From: CAZTGZ01 sp044339595
Lineage (GTDB): Bacteria > Bacteroidota > Bacteroidia > NS11-12g > UBA9320
Reading direction: 5' to 3'
Assembly (NCBI GenBank): GCA_044339595.1
Contig: JBIIVF010000065.1
Span: 1-12,775, forward strand
DNA: 12,775 nt
Shown here: positions 1 to 7,047 of the stretch, in pieces
Numbering within the stretch: position 1 is the stretch's first letter
Layout of the letters: every line of letters begins with the position of its first letter
Position numbers and translations under genes: made by a program
Notes under the pieces: model-generated
Seen by the model: only the letters and a program-made list of their open reading frames with translations
What the model was told of the DNA's origin: nothing
Database searches by the model: none

Positions 1-2880
1 TCCGCCACGGATATCTACCCCATACACAACCCCTTTAACGCGAACTTTTTGGTTTTCACCAGAAGGACGTCCTTCTGCATTGTTGGCTTTTAAGGTGGCA
101 ATGTTGCCGACAGCCACATCATCGTCTGTTATGGTTAAGGTAAATACTGAATCTGCGCCTATGGTTGCGTCATTATCTGGGTTTTCCAATACCAGTTCGA
201 GCGTTTTGCTTCCATCGGGATTTGCATCCTTGAGCAAAGTAATCTGCAATTCAACAGGAGTACTGGTAGACGCTGCAAAACCCCTATTTGCAGGAAGGGC
301 GGCGGTGTAATCTACATTGGAAACTGCATTTCCCCCTTTAGCGCGAATGGTAAAATTGGTGGCGTTGGTGTTTGGGTTGGTAATCTTCACCGACACTTTA
401 TAGCTGCCATCGCTTTCCTTTACTGTGGTGGCGGTGGTGCTGAATGCAATCTCAGGGTCCGGCGCAGAAGTAAGGGTCTCGAAATCACTGTTGTATCTCG
501 GGAGAATTTGATAGCCTTCCGTCAACGGTATCGTGGCATCGAACTGGGCTCCCAATCCGGTGATGTTCAAAGGTCCGGCCGGAATTGGATTGCCGTCAAT
601 TTCAGTGTCTCCGTCAATCCGCACCTGAATCGTATCTGTTCCATTGGTGGCACTGTAGTTTTTGTTGCTTACCCAATTGGCATCGGTGGTGATGATGGTA
701 TAAGACAATACTTTGATTAAATCAGATTCTCCGGCTTCGTTCGGTTTGCTCATTACTACCGCATCTTTGAGCGGGCGATTCGAGGCTATGAACATGACGG
801 TATCGAGCGATTCGACTTGTGCCAAACCTCTGAATTGATTCAAAGCTCCTTTTACATGTAGGCTATCGCCCTCTTTTACGGTATATCCAAAAGTGGCGGT
901 AGTGCTGAAAACAGAGACGGCACCGGTAGCATCAATCAAACTGAACTGCAATCCGGTAGGGCGTTGATTTACGCCATAAACGATTCCCCTTAATTCCGCT
1001 TTGCTGCCATTGGCCACGTTCACCCCATCGGCTCCTTCCCTTCTCACTTTTGAAATGGTTCCATAATGCGTTGGAATTACGCCCGGACTGGCCCAGATTG
1101 TGTCTCCTCCAGGTAACAATGCGAAATATCCATAGTCGGCAATCCAGTTGGCTCCGTTGTCATTGTCTGTTGTATTGGCATAGTAAGAGAGTAGCTGCAA
1201 AGACGGTCCTGCGCCATCAGCCCTTACATCCCAGGGAGCGGCGTCGTCAAATGTTACCTGATCAAGCACCCGTCCTTTGCCATTCACGATTTCAACCGCT
1301 TCTCCGCTGTTGCTGAGTGCTCCGGTAAAAATGCCGTGCGGTTTAAATCCGAAAACCTGCTCAAAAGTGTCGCTGTAACGGGTAATGATGGCCGACTTTT
1401 TAGCAGCAAGTGCAAATTCGTCAAAAGTGAAGGTAATGCCTTTGCTGAAAGAAATTCCTCCCATTTCAATGGTAGTATTGCCGTTGTTATAAATTTCTAC
1501 AAACTCGAGTGGATCCGGTCCGTTGCGATCGTTGTAAGATATTTCAGTAAACAACAAAGCACTGCCGCTGTAGGTGTTATACATTAACCCTTCCAGTGTA
1601 TCGGGCATGATGATTTTGGCCGGGGTTCCCATATCGAGAATGCCGCTGATCATCAGGCTGTGTTTTTTACCGCTGGTGAGCGATGTAAAAATCCACACCT
1701 TATTATTGGCAGAATCGTAAGACACACTGCTCACGATTACAGCGGGTGAAAATTTATAGTTAGACTTATCTTCTGCTGACGACCGAAGCACGGACTCGTT
1801 AAAAACCACCTCGATGGTGTCATTACTGATGGCTTTGTAGGACGATATTTTTAAGGAAGTGCTGAAGGGATTATACATCAAACCATTAAAAGTATCTTCC
1901 GCCATGGTGTTGGGAGAGGCGGCCAAATCCTTCACGTTTTTAATGATTAAATCATAACTCACACTTGGGGTTAACCCTGTAACCAAAGTAACTTTATTGG
2001 TTGCTGTGTCCAGAGTGGCGGAAGAAATCGTTGCCGTTGGATTCAGCACATAGTTAGACGTGTTTTGGGCTGAACTTTTTTCCACCGGTTCGCTAAATGC
2101 CACAATGATTGTGTCTTTCCCGATTAGGTTTACAGAAGAAACTTCAGGGGCTGTAACGTCTGCATTTACCAGTGCCGTTAATGACATGTCGTCTAACGAG
2201 AGTCCGTTATCAGAACCCACGTCATTGGAATCTATCCAAACGATAAATATTTCAAAGTTATCGGGAAGAGAGACGGTCATGGTGTCCGCTACGAACACCC
2301 TGTTGGCGCCGTCATTGCCATTCAAAGCTCTTGCGGTGGTTGACTTTTGCGGAGATTCATACTCCAGCTTTGTGTTTCTGGTCATGCGCACCCCGTATTT
2401 TAATTCATCATAGGTGAGTGAATCTATTCTGTTTGCGATTTTATAATAACAGTATAACCTGTTTTCACCTGTTCCGGCCTGCCTCCATTGTTCTCCATAA
2501 TAATTGAGCGACAATCGATTAATGGTTGATCCGGTGGTGTTTCTAAGTCTCCATCCATAACACACCCTGTCGGTAGAACCGGATGCCAGCGAACCCAAGG
2601 CTCTATCGCTGGCTGCGGTAGAACCGTAACTGAACAGCCTGCCGGAATTTGATCCGCCTGTATCGGCATATATGATGTTGTAGGCACTAAACGCATTGGT
2701 TTTGTAGGCATACCACCCTCTCAAATTCACGCTGTCCTGATTCCATACCCCGGTACCGGTATTTACCATTTGATTGAAATTCTCGGTGAGCGGACTTCCA
2801 AAGGAGGTAATAGAGCGCTGGGCAAGGAGTTGCGTGCAAAATGCACCCATTAAAAAGAGAAATAGAAGTTGTTTTTTCAT
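1..2880 (-). CDS. Secreted lamin-tail-domain multi-domain protein (C-terminus beyond window)
   Basis: The frame is open from the ATG at 2880 to the window edge: I read all 960 triplets and found no stop. Residues 1-21 are a signal peptide (MKKQLLFLFLMGAFCTQLLAQ). Residues 22-240 form a jelly-roll-like N-terminal module ending in DNGLSLDDMSL. Two SbsA-like Ig (Big_5) repeats follow at about 241-337 and 338-435, both ending GLMYN. A lamin-tail domain lies at about 441-585 (LLFTEISYN, EFVEIYN). An OB-fold-like region at about 618-801 contains GIVYGV, then GYQILPR. A Calx-beta domain lies at about 808-922, and a second OB-like copy (GVVYGVDIRGG) starts at 937. Such proteins in Bacteroidota are exported and often end in a T9SS sorting domain, sometimes with an endonuclease/exonuclease/phosphatase domain next to the OB folds. 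Both would lie outside the window, so a nuclease role is only a possibility. No catalytic domain is visible here. Confidence 0.93.
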   Translation of the reverse strand, partial: MKKQLLFLFLMGAFCTQLLAQRSITSFGSPLTENFNQMVNTGTGVWNQDSVNLRGWYAYKTNAFSAYNIIYADTGGSNSGRLFSYGSTAASDRALGSLASGSTDRVCYGWRLRNTTGSTINRLSLNYYGEQWRQAGTGENRLYCYYKIANRIDSLTYDELKYGVRMTRNTKLEYESPQKSTTARALNGNDGANRVFVADTMTVSLPDNFEIFIVWIDSNDVGSDNGLSLDDMSLTALVNADVTAPEVSSVNLIGKDTIIVAFSEPVEKSSAQNTSNYVLNPTATISSATLDTATNKVTLVTGLTPSVSYDLIIKNVKDLAASPNTMAEDTFNGLMYNPFSTSLKISSYKAISNDTIEVVFNESVLRSSAEDKSNYKFSPAVIVSSVSYDSANNKVWIFTSLTSGKKHSLMISGILDMGTPAKIIMPDTLEGLMYNTYSGSALLFTEISYNDRNGPDPLEFVEIYNNGNTTIEMGGISFSKGITFTFDEFALAAKKSAIITRYSDTFEQVFGFKPHGIFTGALSNSGEAVEIVNGKGRVLDQVTFDDAAPWDVRADGAGPSLQLLSYYANTTDNDNGANWIADYGYFALLPGGDTIWASPGVIPTHYGTISKVRREGADGVNVANGSKAELRGIVYGVNQRPTGLQFSLIDATGAVSVFSTTATFGYTVKEGDSLHVKGALNQFRGLAQVESLDTVMFIASNRPLKDAVVMSKPNEAGESDLIKVLSYTIITTDANWVSNKNYSATNGTDTIQVRIDGDTEIDGNPIPAGPLNITGLGAQFDATIPLTEGYQILPRYNSDFETLTSAPDPEIAFSTTATTVKESDGSYKVSVKITNPNTNATNFTIRAKGGNAVSNVDYTAALPANRGFAASTSTPVELQITLLKDANPDGSKTLELVLENPDNDATIGADSVFTLTITDDDVAVGNIATLKANNAEGRPSGENQKVRVKGVVYGVDIRGG

Positions 2881-2939
2881 ACGATTTATATTGGCCAATG
2901 ATAACACCATACCGCACTATACGGTTGACTGTGGTGGCG

Positions 2940-2947
2940 CAAATTTA
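2940..2947 (-). promoter_or_regulatory. Bacteroidota -7 promoter box (TAAATTTG)
   Basis: The minus strand reads TAAATTTG, an exact match to the Bacteroidota sigma-A -7 consensus TAnnTTTG. It lies 59 bp before the ATG of the lamin-tail protein, implying a leader of roughly 55 nt. No clear TTTG -33 element is present at the usual spacing; the nearest resemblance is a TTTA about 17 nt upstream. Confidence 0.5.
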
Positions 2948-3030
2948 AACATTTAAGTATTATTTAAACGCTAACAGAATATGCTTTGTATAACATGAGC
3001 TGTGGAATATGATTAAGTAGGTTTTCTCAG

Positions 3031-3038
3031 TACATTCG
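3031..3038 (+). promoter_or_regulatory. Possible degenerate -7 box (TACATTCG)
   Basis: TACATTCG differs from TAnnTTTG at one fixed position and ends 6 nt before the ATG at 3045. If used, transcription would begin at or within a few bases of the start codon. No TTG/TTTG -33 element is at correct spacing, so support is weak. Confidence 0.25.
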
Positions 3039-3044
3039 CAAACG

Positions 3045-4370
3045 ATGTCGCATCGACAAAATTTGATTTTGCTGTTTGTAATGCTTTTGATGCATCTTGG
3101 GGCGTTCATTTGGGCTGTGCGAGAGCAACCCCAACTCCGGGATAGCAGCGAATACCTGCAGGCAGCTCAAAGTTTTGAGAAAAACGGGAGTTTTTACTGT
3201 TTTGATGCTCGTGAACAAGCGGATATGCGCGGATTAACCAAAAGGCCGCCCCTCTATCCAATCATCATCTTTTTGTGCCGTCATCAACAAAGTATAGTTC
3301 TTTTTCTTCAACTATTGCTGAGTCTGGTGTCGATATATCTGTTTCAATCGTGGGTGTTAACCCTGTCGGGAATAACCACACTCTCTTCCGGCGCCTTTAT
3401 CTTGTACCTTTTCACGTGGATCTTTTCTTTCAGTCAATTCATTTATTCCGGCCTAATCATGGCCGACATCTGGATGCAGGGATTTACCTTGTTGTTGGTG
3501 TACCTGGCACACCAAGCTTTTGCAACGCCGAAACCCGGATACTGGTTTACGATGGCCGTGGTGGTTATTGCCGGTTTTCTGTTGAAGCCGGTTATGAGTC
3601 TATTGGTTTGGGTGTTTCCCCTGGCTTTAATCCTGCGTTTTTATACCCTTCCCCGAAAGTTATTTGTGCTTCTGCCCATTGCACTCCTTCCGATATTAGT
3701 GCTGCTTTTAATCAACCGGTCAAACGAAAACAATACCGGTTACCGGCATTACAGCAGCATCTCGAACATCAACCTCCTGCATTATAATACCCGATATACG
3801 CTGATGGCGGCCTATGGTTCAGCAGAAAAGGCAGACAGCATCCTCGCTCCGCTGATGATAAAAACAACCGACAAAGCGGCTTTCAGGGCCAATAATGAAG
3901 CCATCACAAAACAATGTCGGAAATACTTGCTCGAACATTGGACCACCTACCTAAAGTTACATATCAAAGGTATGGCACGCATGATGATAGATCCGGGTCG
4001 GTTTGATGTGTATTCGTTTTTTAAACTCGACAAAGACGACACCTCGGGGCTCATGGAGAAGTCCGTTTCCAATAAAAACTATTGGTTGGATTATGTGAAG
4101 CGTCAGCCGTTAGATTGGATGGCCTTGTTGGTGCTGATTCTGCTGTTTAACCTCTTGAAATGCTATGCCTTCATTCGGCTTATTTTTTGGAAAGGGATTC
4201 CTCTATTGTTCAGACTCATTGTGCTGCTGGCGGTTCTGTATTTTACCGCTCTTACCGGTCCATTGGGAGCAAGTCGATTTTTACTGCCCGTATTGCCCGT
4301 GTTGGCGGTAGCTGTGCTCTTCGTAACCCCAAAAATCAGGGATGCAGCGTTTCAACGTGCTCCAAAATAG
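3045..4370 (+). CDS. Polytopic membrane glycosyltransferase candidate (GT-C / PMT-like)
   Basis: This 441-residue integral membrane protein has about 9-10 hydrophobic helices (roughly 7-24, 84-107, 115-133, 137-157, 168-194, 207-223, 357-375, 388-402, 411-427) and a large soluble loop at about 225-355. The N-terminal periplasmic loop has an acidic DSSEY motif at 33-37 followed by KRPPLYP at 66-72, and the last helix pair carries GASRFLLPVLPVL at 408-420. This order (acidic motif after helix 1, a R-P-P-x-Y-P loop, a terminal R-x-L-x-P helix) is typical of GT-C fold enzymes such as PMT/GT39 and ArnT, which take sugar from a polyprenyl-phosphate donor at the periplasmic face. Acceptor and sugar cannot be read from sequence. 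The gene stands alone on the plus strand, and its last 35 bp overlap the convergent DUF4286 gene. Confidence 0.8.
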   Translation: MSHRQNLILLFVMLLMHLGAFIWAVREQPQLRDSSEYLQAAQSFEKNGSFYCFDAREQADMRGLTKRPPLYPIIIFLCRHQQSIVLFLQLLLSLVSIYLFQSWVLTLSGITTLSSGAFILYLFTWIFSFSQFIYSGLIMADIWMQGFTLLLVYLAHQAFATPKPGYWFTMAVVVIAGFLLKPVMSLLVWVFPLALILRFYTLPRKLFVLLPIALLPILVLLLINRSNENNTGYRHYSSISNINLLHYNTRYTLMAAYGSAEKADSILAPLMIKTTDKAAFRANNEAITKQCRKYLLEHWTTYLKLHIKGMARMMIDPGRFDVYSFFKLDKDDTSGLMEKSVSNKNYWLDYVKRQPLDWMALLVLILLFNLLKCYAFIRLIFWKGIPLLFRLIVLLAVLYFTALTGPLGASRFLLPVLPVLAVAVLFVTPKIRDAAFQRAPK

Positions 4371-4653
4371 TTCGAAAAGCGAGCACTTTTTCACCATATC
4401 GGTCGAGGGTTTTTTGTTTTAAGGCCGGAGCTTCATTGGTCAAATATGCTTCATAATCTTCATAGGTAGCCGCCTGATACTGAATAGAAAAACTGGGCGC
4501 TTCACCCTCGTTTCCGGAATGAATACGAAACATCGAACAAGACAAAAACCTTCCGGTAGCCAATACCTCCGGCAAATGTACTTCCCGCATCCATACACGC
4601 CATTCCTCAATAATTTCCGGTTCAACCACCACGGTTACATTGTAAACTATCAT
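4336..4653 (-). CDS. DUF4286 family protein
   Basis: This is a 105-residue soluble protein starting MIVYNVTVVVEP. It contains EEWRVWMREVHLPEVLATG, then FSIQYQA, APALKQ and VLAFRTILE near the end. These match my recall of the DUF4286 family, small Bacteroidota proteins of about 100 residues with a ferredoxin-like alpha/beta dimer appearance and no assigned function. The frame extends upstream to 4788, but that would add 45 residues of no family resemblance read antisense-in-frame across the end of xerD, so I place the start at 4653. It is the last gene of the minus-strand run, 40 bp after xerD. A weak TATTTTCG box at 4669-4676 might give it its own promoter. Its 3' end overlaps the glycosyltransferase gene by 35 bp. 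Confidence 0.85.
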   Translation of the reverse strand: MIVYNVTVVVEPEIIEEWRVWMREVHLPEVLATGRFLSCSMFRIHSGNEGEAPSFSIQYQAATYEDYEAYLTNEAPALKQKTLDRYGEKVLAFRTILEHVETLHP

Positions 4654-4693
4654 TGGTTCTCTTTTATGCGAAAATAAACATCCGAACCATAAT

Positions 4694-5596
4694 TCACGAC
4701 CGCGGATGAAAATCGCGGATGATGCTCTCAAGATAATGACGGTCGATATGGGTATATATTTCTGTAGTGGCGATAGACTCATGGCCAAGCATCATTTGCA
4801 CCGCCCGAAGATCGGCTCCGTTTTCTACCAAGGTGGTGGCAAAAGAATGCCGGAAGGTGTGTGGACTGATATTCTTCTTGATACCGGCGGCGGCGGCATG
4901 TATTTTAACAATGTAAAAGACCATGACCCTCGACATGGTTTTTCCGACTTTGTTGATAAACAGAAAATCCTGAAACCCTTTGGCCGGGGTTTGATGATTG
5001 CGCACATATTGTAAATACAAATCGACCTGTTTTAAAGCCGATTCGCCGATGGGGACCAGTCTTTCCTTATTTCCTTTTCCGATGATGCGCACATACGAAT
5101 CGTTGGCATGGATGTCTTTGATTTTTAAGGAAATCAGCTCAGATACACGCAATCCGCAGGCAAACAAGAGTTCAATCATGGTGATGTCTCTCTGGGCTGT
5201 GGGCTTTGATCGGTCGATGGCGGCCAACATGGCGTCAATCTCTGTGATATCCAAAACCTGAGGCAGCTTTCTGGATAACTTGGGTGCCTCCCACAAATGC
5301 GAGGGGTTATTTTTGATAATCTCTTCTTCCTCCAAATAGGCGTAAAATGCTTTTATGCCACTCATGGTTCGGGCCACAGAATGGGGTGCGAGGCCGATTT
5401 GCGTGAGCCATTGGTTGAATTCCCTTAATTCTTTTAAAGTTACCGATCGAATGGTGATTCCCGGATGGCATTCTTCTAAAAAGAGATAGAGTTTTTCGAC
5501 ATCTCGCCCATACGCTTCCAGCGAGTTTTTGGAAAGCGATTTCTCCAAAGTAAGAAAACGGGTAAACCCCTTTCGGATAAAAGGGTCTGTCATCAT
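4694..5596 (-). CDS. xerD: Site-specific tyrosine recombinase XerD
   Basis: XerD, with XerC, resolves chromosome dimers at dif during cell division. The protein is 300 residues long, close to E. coli XerD (298). It has the N-terminal SAM-like core-binding domain at about 5-90 and the catalytic domain from about 110. All catalytic residues are present: R150 (CGLRVSEL), K174 (IIGKGNKERLVPI), H246 and R249 (SPHTFRHS), H272 (LGHESIATTEIY) and the nucleophile Y281. The spacing matches E. coli R148/K172/H244/R247/H270/Y279 with a constant shift of 2. Two adjacent ATGs (5596 and 5593) could start it, with no practical difference. It begins only 7 bp after the Omp28-like gene stops, so co-transcription is very likely. 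This intact housekeeping enzyme gives no reason to call the locus a mobile element. Confidence 0.95.
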   Translation of the reverse strand: MMTDPFIRKGFTRFLTLEKSLSKNSLEAYGRDVEKLYLFLEECHPGITIRSVTLKELREFNQWLTQIGLAPHSVARTMSGIKAFYAYLEEEEIIKNNPSHLWEAPKLSRKLPQVLDITEIDAMLAAIDRSKPTAQRDITMIELLFACGLRVSELISLKIKDIHANDSYVRIIGKGNKERLVPIGESALKQVDLYLQYVRNHQTPAKGFQDFLFINKVGKTMSRVMVFYIVKIHAAAAGIKKNISPHTFRHSFATTLVENGADLRAVQMMLGHESIATTEIYTHIDRHYLESIIRDFHPRS

Positions 5597-5603
5597 GCTG
5601 ATA

Positions 5604-6488
5604 TTATTTGGCCTCTACCGATTGAAGAACTTCCTTATTGTCTGCTTCGTTCAGGTTGATGATGGCCACCACAGAGCATTTGCTGAATTTATATTTTTCC
5701 GGAATTTCAATTTCAAAACCCTTCTCAAATACACGTCCTTTCTCAATAGTCGCGGCCAATTGTATTCCATTGTAGGGCGTAATGCACTTTCTCAGTACGT
5801 GATGGTGCACGTAGTCTTCGACCTCGCCGCCCTTGGTGTCTTGTTTTGATTCAATTTCAGATTCTACCAGCATCAGGGTCATGTATACCGGATGACTGAA
5901 GCTCTCGGTAAAAACCGCTTTCACATTGGCCACCATTTTTCTTTGGCTTTCATCTTTGGCCAATTCGAGGGTGGTGTTTACTTTCGATTTAAGCAGAAGC
6001 TGGTCATTGGTGTATTTTTCCCATTTGGTTTCACGCATGGTGATAGAAGGTTCGGCGCTGTATTTTATGCGATCTACCGCACCGCTCGGCAATCCGGTCG
6101 GCGTTTTAAGGATTTGGGTCATGATGTTTTCTGCATCCTGGGTCACCAAAGTGTCTTCGCCGACATACGGTGTAGTAAAATTCTTCAGCGAAGTTGGAAA
6201 CAAGGTAAGCACAACCACCCTATCCGGGTTTTTGGCTTGAATATTTTTGGCGGTCACATTCGCATCCGGACAATTCACACAACGCACGCCGGAAAGGTCT
6301 TCAATCAACACATTTTTATTTTCGGCGGCGGGTAGAACATCAATAAAATAGGTGGTGTCTTTGGCCAACACTACTTTTTTTGAATAATCAATGAAGGGGG
6401 GCACTTCTTCGCAGCCGGTGAAAAAAGCTGCCATTGCGAGCATCGATAACCCGACAATTTGGCTGAAAGGGTGTTTCATATTAAACAT
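5604..6488 (-). CDS. Omp28-related lipoprotein with thioredoxin-like CxxC
   Basis: This is a 294-residue predicted lipoprotein. The lipobox FFTGC places the lipidated cysteine at C26, after a hydrophobic signal sequence. The segment LIEDLSGVRCVNCPDAN (C70 and C73) has the thioredoxin-like layout of the Omp28 family first known from Porphyromonas gingivalis, where a CVNC-type motif follows strand beta-1. The rest is a beta-rich domain with conserved-looking YVHHHVLR near residue 228. Omp28-type proteins are outer-membrane-associated; a redox role is inferred only from the motif. A second ATG at 6479 gives a more usual signal peptide (MKHPFSQIVGL) and leaves a short leader if the TATATTTG box at 6496-6503 is the promoter, so 6479 may be the true start. 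It is first in the run before xerD. Confidence 0.88.
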   Translation of the reverse strand: MFNMKHPFSQIVGLSMLAMAAFFTGCEEVPPFIDYSKKVVLAKDTTYFIDVLPAAENKNVLIEDLSGVRCVNCPDANVTAKNIQAKNPDRVVVLTLFPTSLKNFTTPYVGEDTLVTQDAENIMTQILKTPTGLPSGAVDRIKYSAEPSITMRETKWEKYTNDQLLLKSKVNTTLELAKDESQRKMVANVKAVFTESFSHPVYMTLMLVESEIESKQDTKGGEVEDYVHHHVLRKCITPYNGIQLAATIEKGRVFEKGFEIEIPEKYKFSKCSVVAIINLNEADNKEVLQSVEAK

Positions 6489-6495
6489 GGAAAAA

Positions 6496-6503
6496 CAAAT
6501 ATA
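6496..6503 (-). promoter_or_regulatory. -7 promoter box (TATATTTG) of the Omp28-xerD-DUF4286 run
   Basis: The minus strand reads TATATTTG, an exact TAnnTTTG match ending 7 nt before the ATG at 6488 and 16 nt before the ATG at 6479. The expected transcription start is at or next to the first ATG, giving either a leaderless message or favouring the second ATG. No obvious TTTG -33 element is found upstream. Confidence 0.5.
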
Positions 6504-6626
6504 GTGATTCGTGATATTTCCTGCTTTAACTGGTTGAAAAAAGAGGCTTGAGAGACGTTTGTTTTTCTAAGGAGAGGTGGATTGGAGAGGGAGAAAAAGA
6601 AGCGCTGTTGCACTTAATTAACCGCC

Positions 6627-6690
6627 AATTCACTGAAAAGGTGTGTTTTTGGTGAATCAATTCACCAAAAAGGTGTGTATTTGGTGAATT
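6627..6690. repeat. Two 32-bp tandem palindromic repeats
   Basis: Unit 1 (6627-6658) and unit 2 (6659-6690) share AATTCAC, AAAAGGTGTGT and TTTGGTGAAT. Unit 2 is itself a hairpin: AATTCACCAAA (6659-6669) pairs perfectly with TTTGGTGAATT (6680-6690) around a 10-nt loop. Across the junction, TTTTTGGTGAAT (6646-6657) and ATTCACCAAAAA (6660-6671) form a perfect 12-bp inverted repeat with a 2-nt centre. The right half of unit 1 and the right arm of unit 2 therefore compete for the same partner. There are only two units and no spacers, so this is not a CRISPR. Confidence 0.85.
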
Positions 6691-6923
6691 GAAGGATAGA
6701 AAAATGTGATCAAATTTTACCAAATATTAATTTAACGGGATTTACCCTTTTTGACGCAGGCGATTTGAACGAAATCATTTACTTTGAAGAGATACACGAT
6801 AAAAAGGGTCGCAAAAATGTGCCTTTGGCAAAGTGTATTTGCGCAATAAAGTTTCGGGTATACAATTTGGAAATTGGGACGCGAAAATGAACTAACGCGA
6901 GGGAAATATGCGGGTATAAACAA

Positions 6924-6939
6924 GTTATGGGGCATAAAT
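6924..6939 (+). repeat. Left arm of 16-bp inverted repeat
   Basis: GTTATGGGGCATAAAT here matches the reverse complement of 12519-12534 (GTTATGGGGCGTAAAT) at 15 of 16 positions. The arms enclose the lipoprotein and the large T9SS gene. The arm begins with GTTA, as the 5' core site of an integron cassette would, though the full GTTATGG fits the GTTRRRY consensus only partly. Confidence 0.6.
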
Positions 6940-7013
6940 AACATCATCACGCTAATACAAAATCCTCATTTTTAAAACAAACCGAGTGTTTGAAAATATG
7001 ACATTGCATACAG

Positions 7014-7042
7014 TTGACATAACAATAAATTTGTTACTTTTG
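7014..7042 (+). promoter_or_regulatory. Promoter (TTGACA / TACTTTTG) of the lipoprotein gene
   Basis: TTGACA at 7014-7019 and TACTTTTG at 7035-7042, an exact TAnnTTTG, lie with 18 nt between TTG and the -7 box, close to Bacteroidota spacing. The box ends 5 nt before the ATG at 7048, so transcription should start at or next to the start codon and the message should be leaderless or nearly so. Confidence 0.6.
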
Positions 7043-7047
7043 ATAAC

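Larger units (their letters stand above)
2881..3044. other. Divergent intergenic region
   Basis: These 164 bp separate the divergent lamin-tail and glycosyltransferase genes. The region is AT-rich, with several TTTAAA-type runs at 2943-2968. It carries a good -7 box for the minus-strand gene and only a degenerate one for the plus-strand gene. I see no small ORF, RNA or terminator in it. Confidence 0.7.
6489..7047. other. 559-bp AT-rich intergenic region
   Basis: No gene is supported here. It holds, from left to right: the promoter of the Omp28-like gene, a purine-rich stretch (about 6543-6603), the palindromic tandem repeat at 6627-6690, a stop-free but startless plus-strand stretch of 65 codons (6693-6890), one inverted-repeat arm (6924-6939) and the promoter of the lipoprotein gene. 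CGGGTATA occurs twice (6855-6862, 6911-6918). This is where composition changes from the roughly balanced left half to the AT-rich block. Confidence 0.7.

Noticed and set aside
2424..2917. Two short minus-strand ORFs (2424-2711 and 2687-2917)
   Set aside because: They are out-of-frame shadows of the 960-codon lamin-tail frame, which has the signal peptide and recognisable domains.
4654..4788. N-terminal extension of the DUF4286 gene to an ATG at 4788
   Set aside because: It would overlap the 3' end of xerD by 95 bp and add residues unlike the family. The ATG at 4653 begins exactly at the family-like MIVYNV.
4694..5596. The tyrosine recombinase as an integrase of a mobile element or integron
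   Set aside because: Its length, catalytic-residue spacing and operon-like context match housekeeping XerD. It has no sign of the extra IntI-specific insert before the second catalytic histidine and is not next to the inverted repeats in the expected way.
6627..6690. CRISPR array
   Set aside because: There are only two units, directly abutting with no spacers, and no cas gene is present.
6627..6690. dif site for XerCD
   Set aside because: The arms are 11-12 bp, but the centres are 2 or 10 nt and the arms lack a resemblance to known dif half-sites.
6693..6890. Stop-free plus-strand stretch of 65 codons with protein-like content (for example GDLNEIIYFEEIHDKKG) that might be a gene relic
   Set aside because: It has no ATG, no promoter and no family I recognise, and a stretch of this length is not rare in AT-rich DNA when all frames are considered. 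A protein search with the translated stretch would decide.
6732..6950. 72-codon minus-strand ORF with an ATG at 6950
   Set aside because: There is no promoter or ribosome binding site, the composition is odd (many Phe, Tyr and Cys), and it overlaps the inverted-repeat arm. It is more likely a chance ORF.
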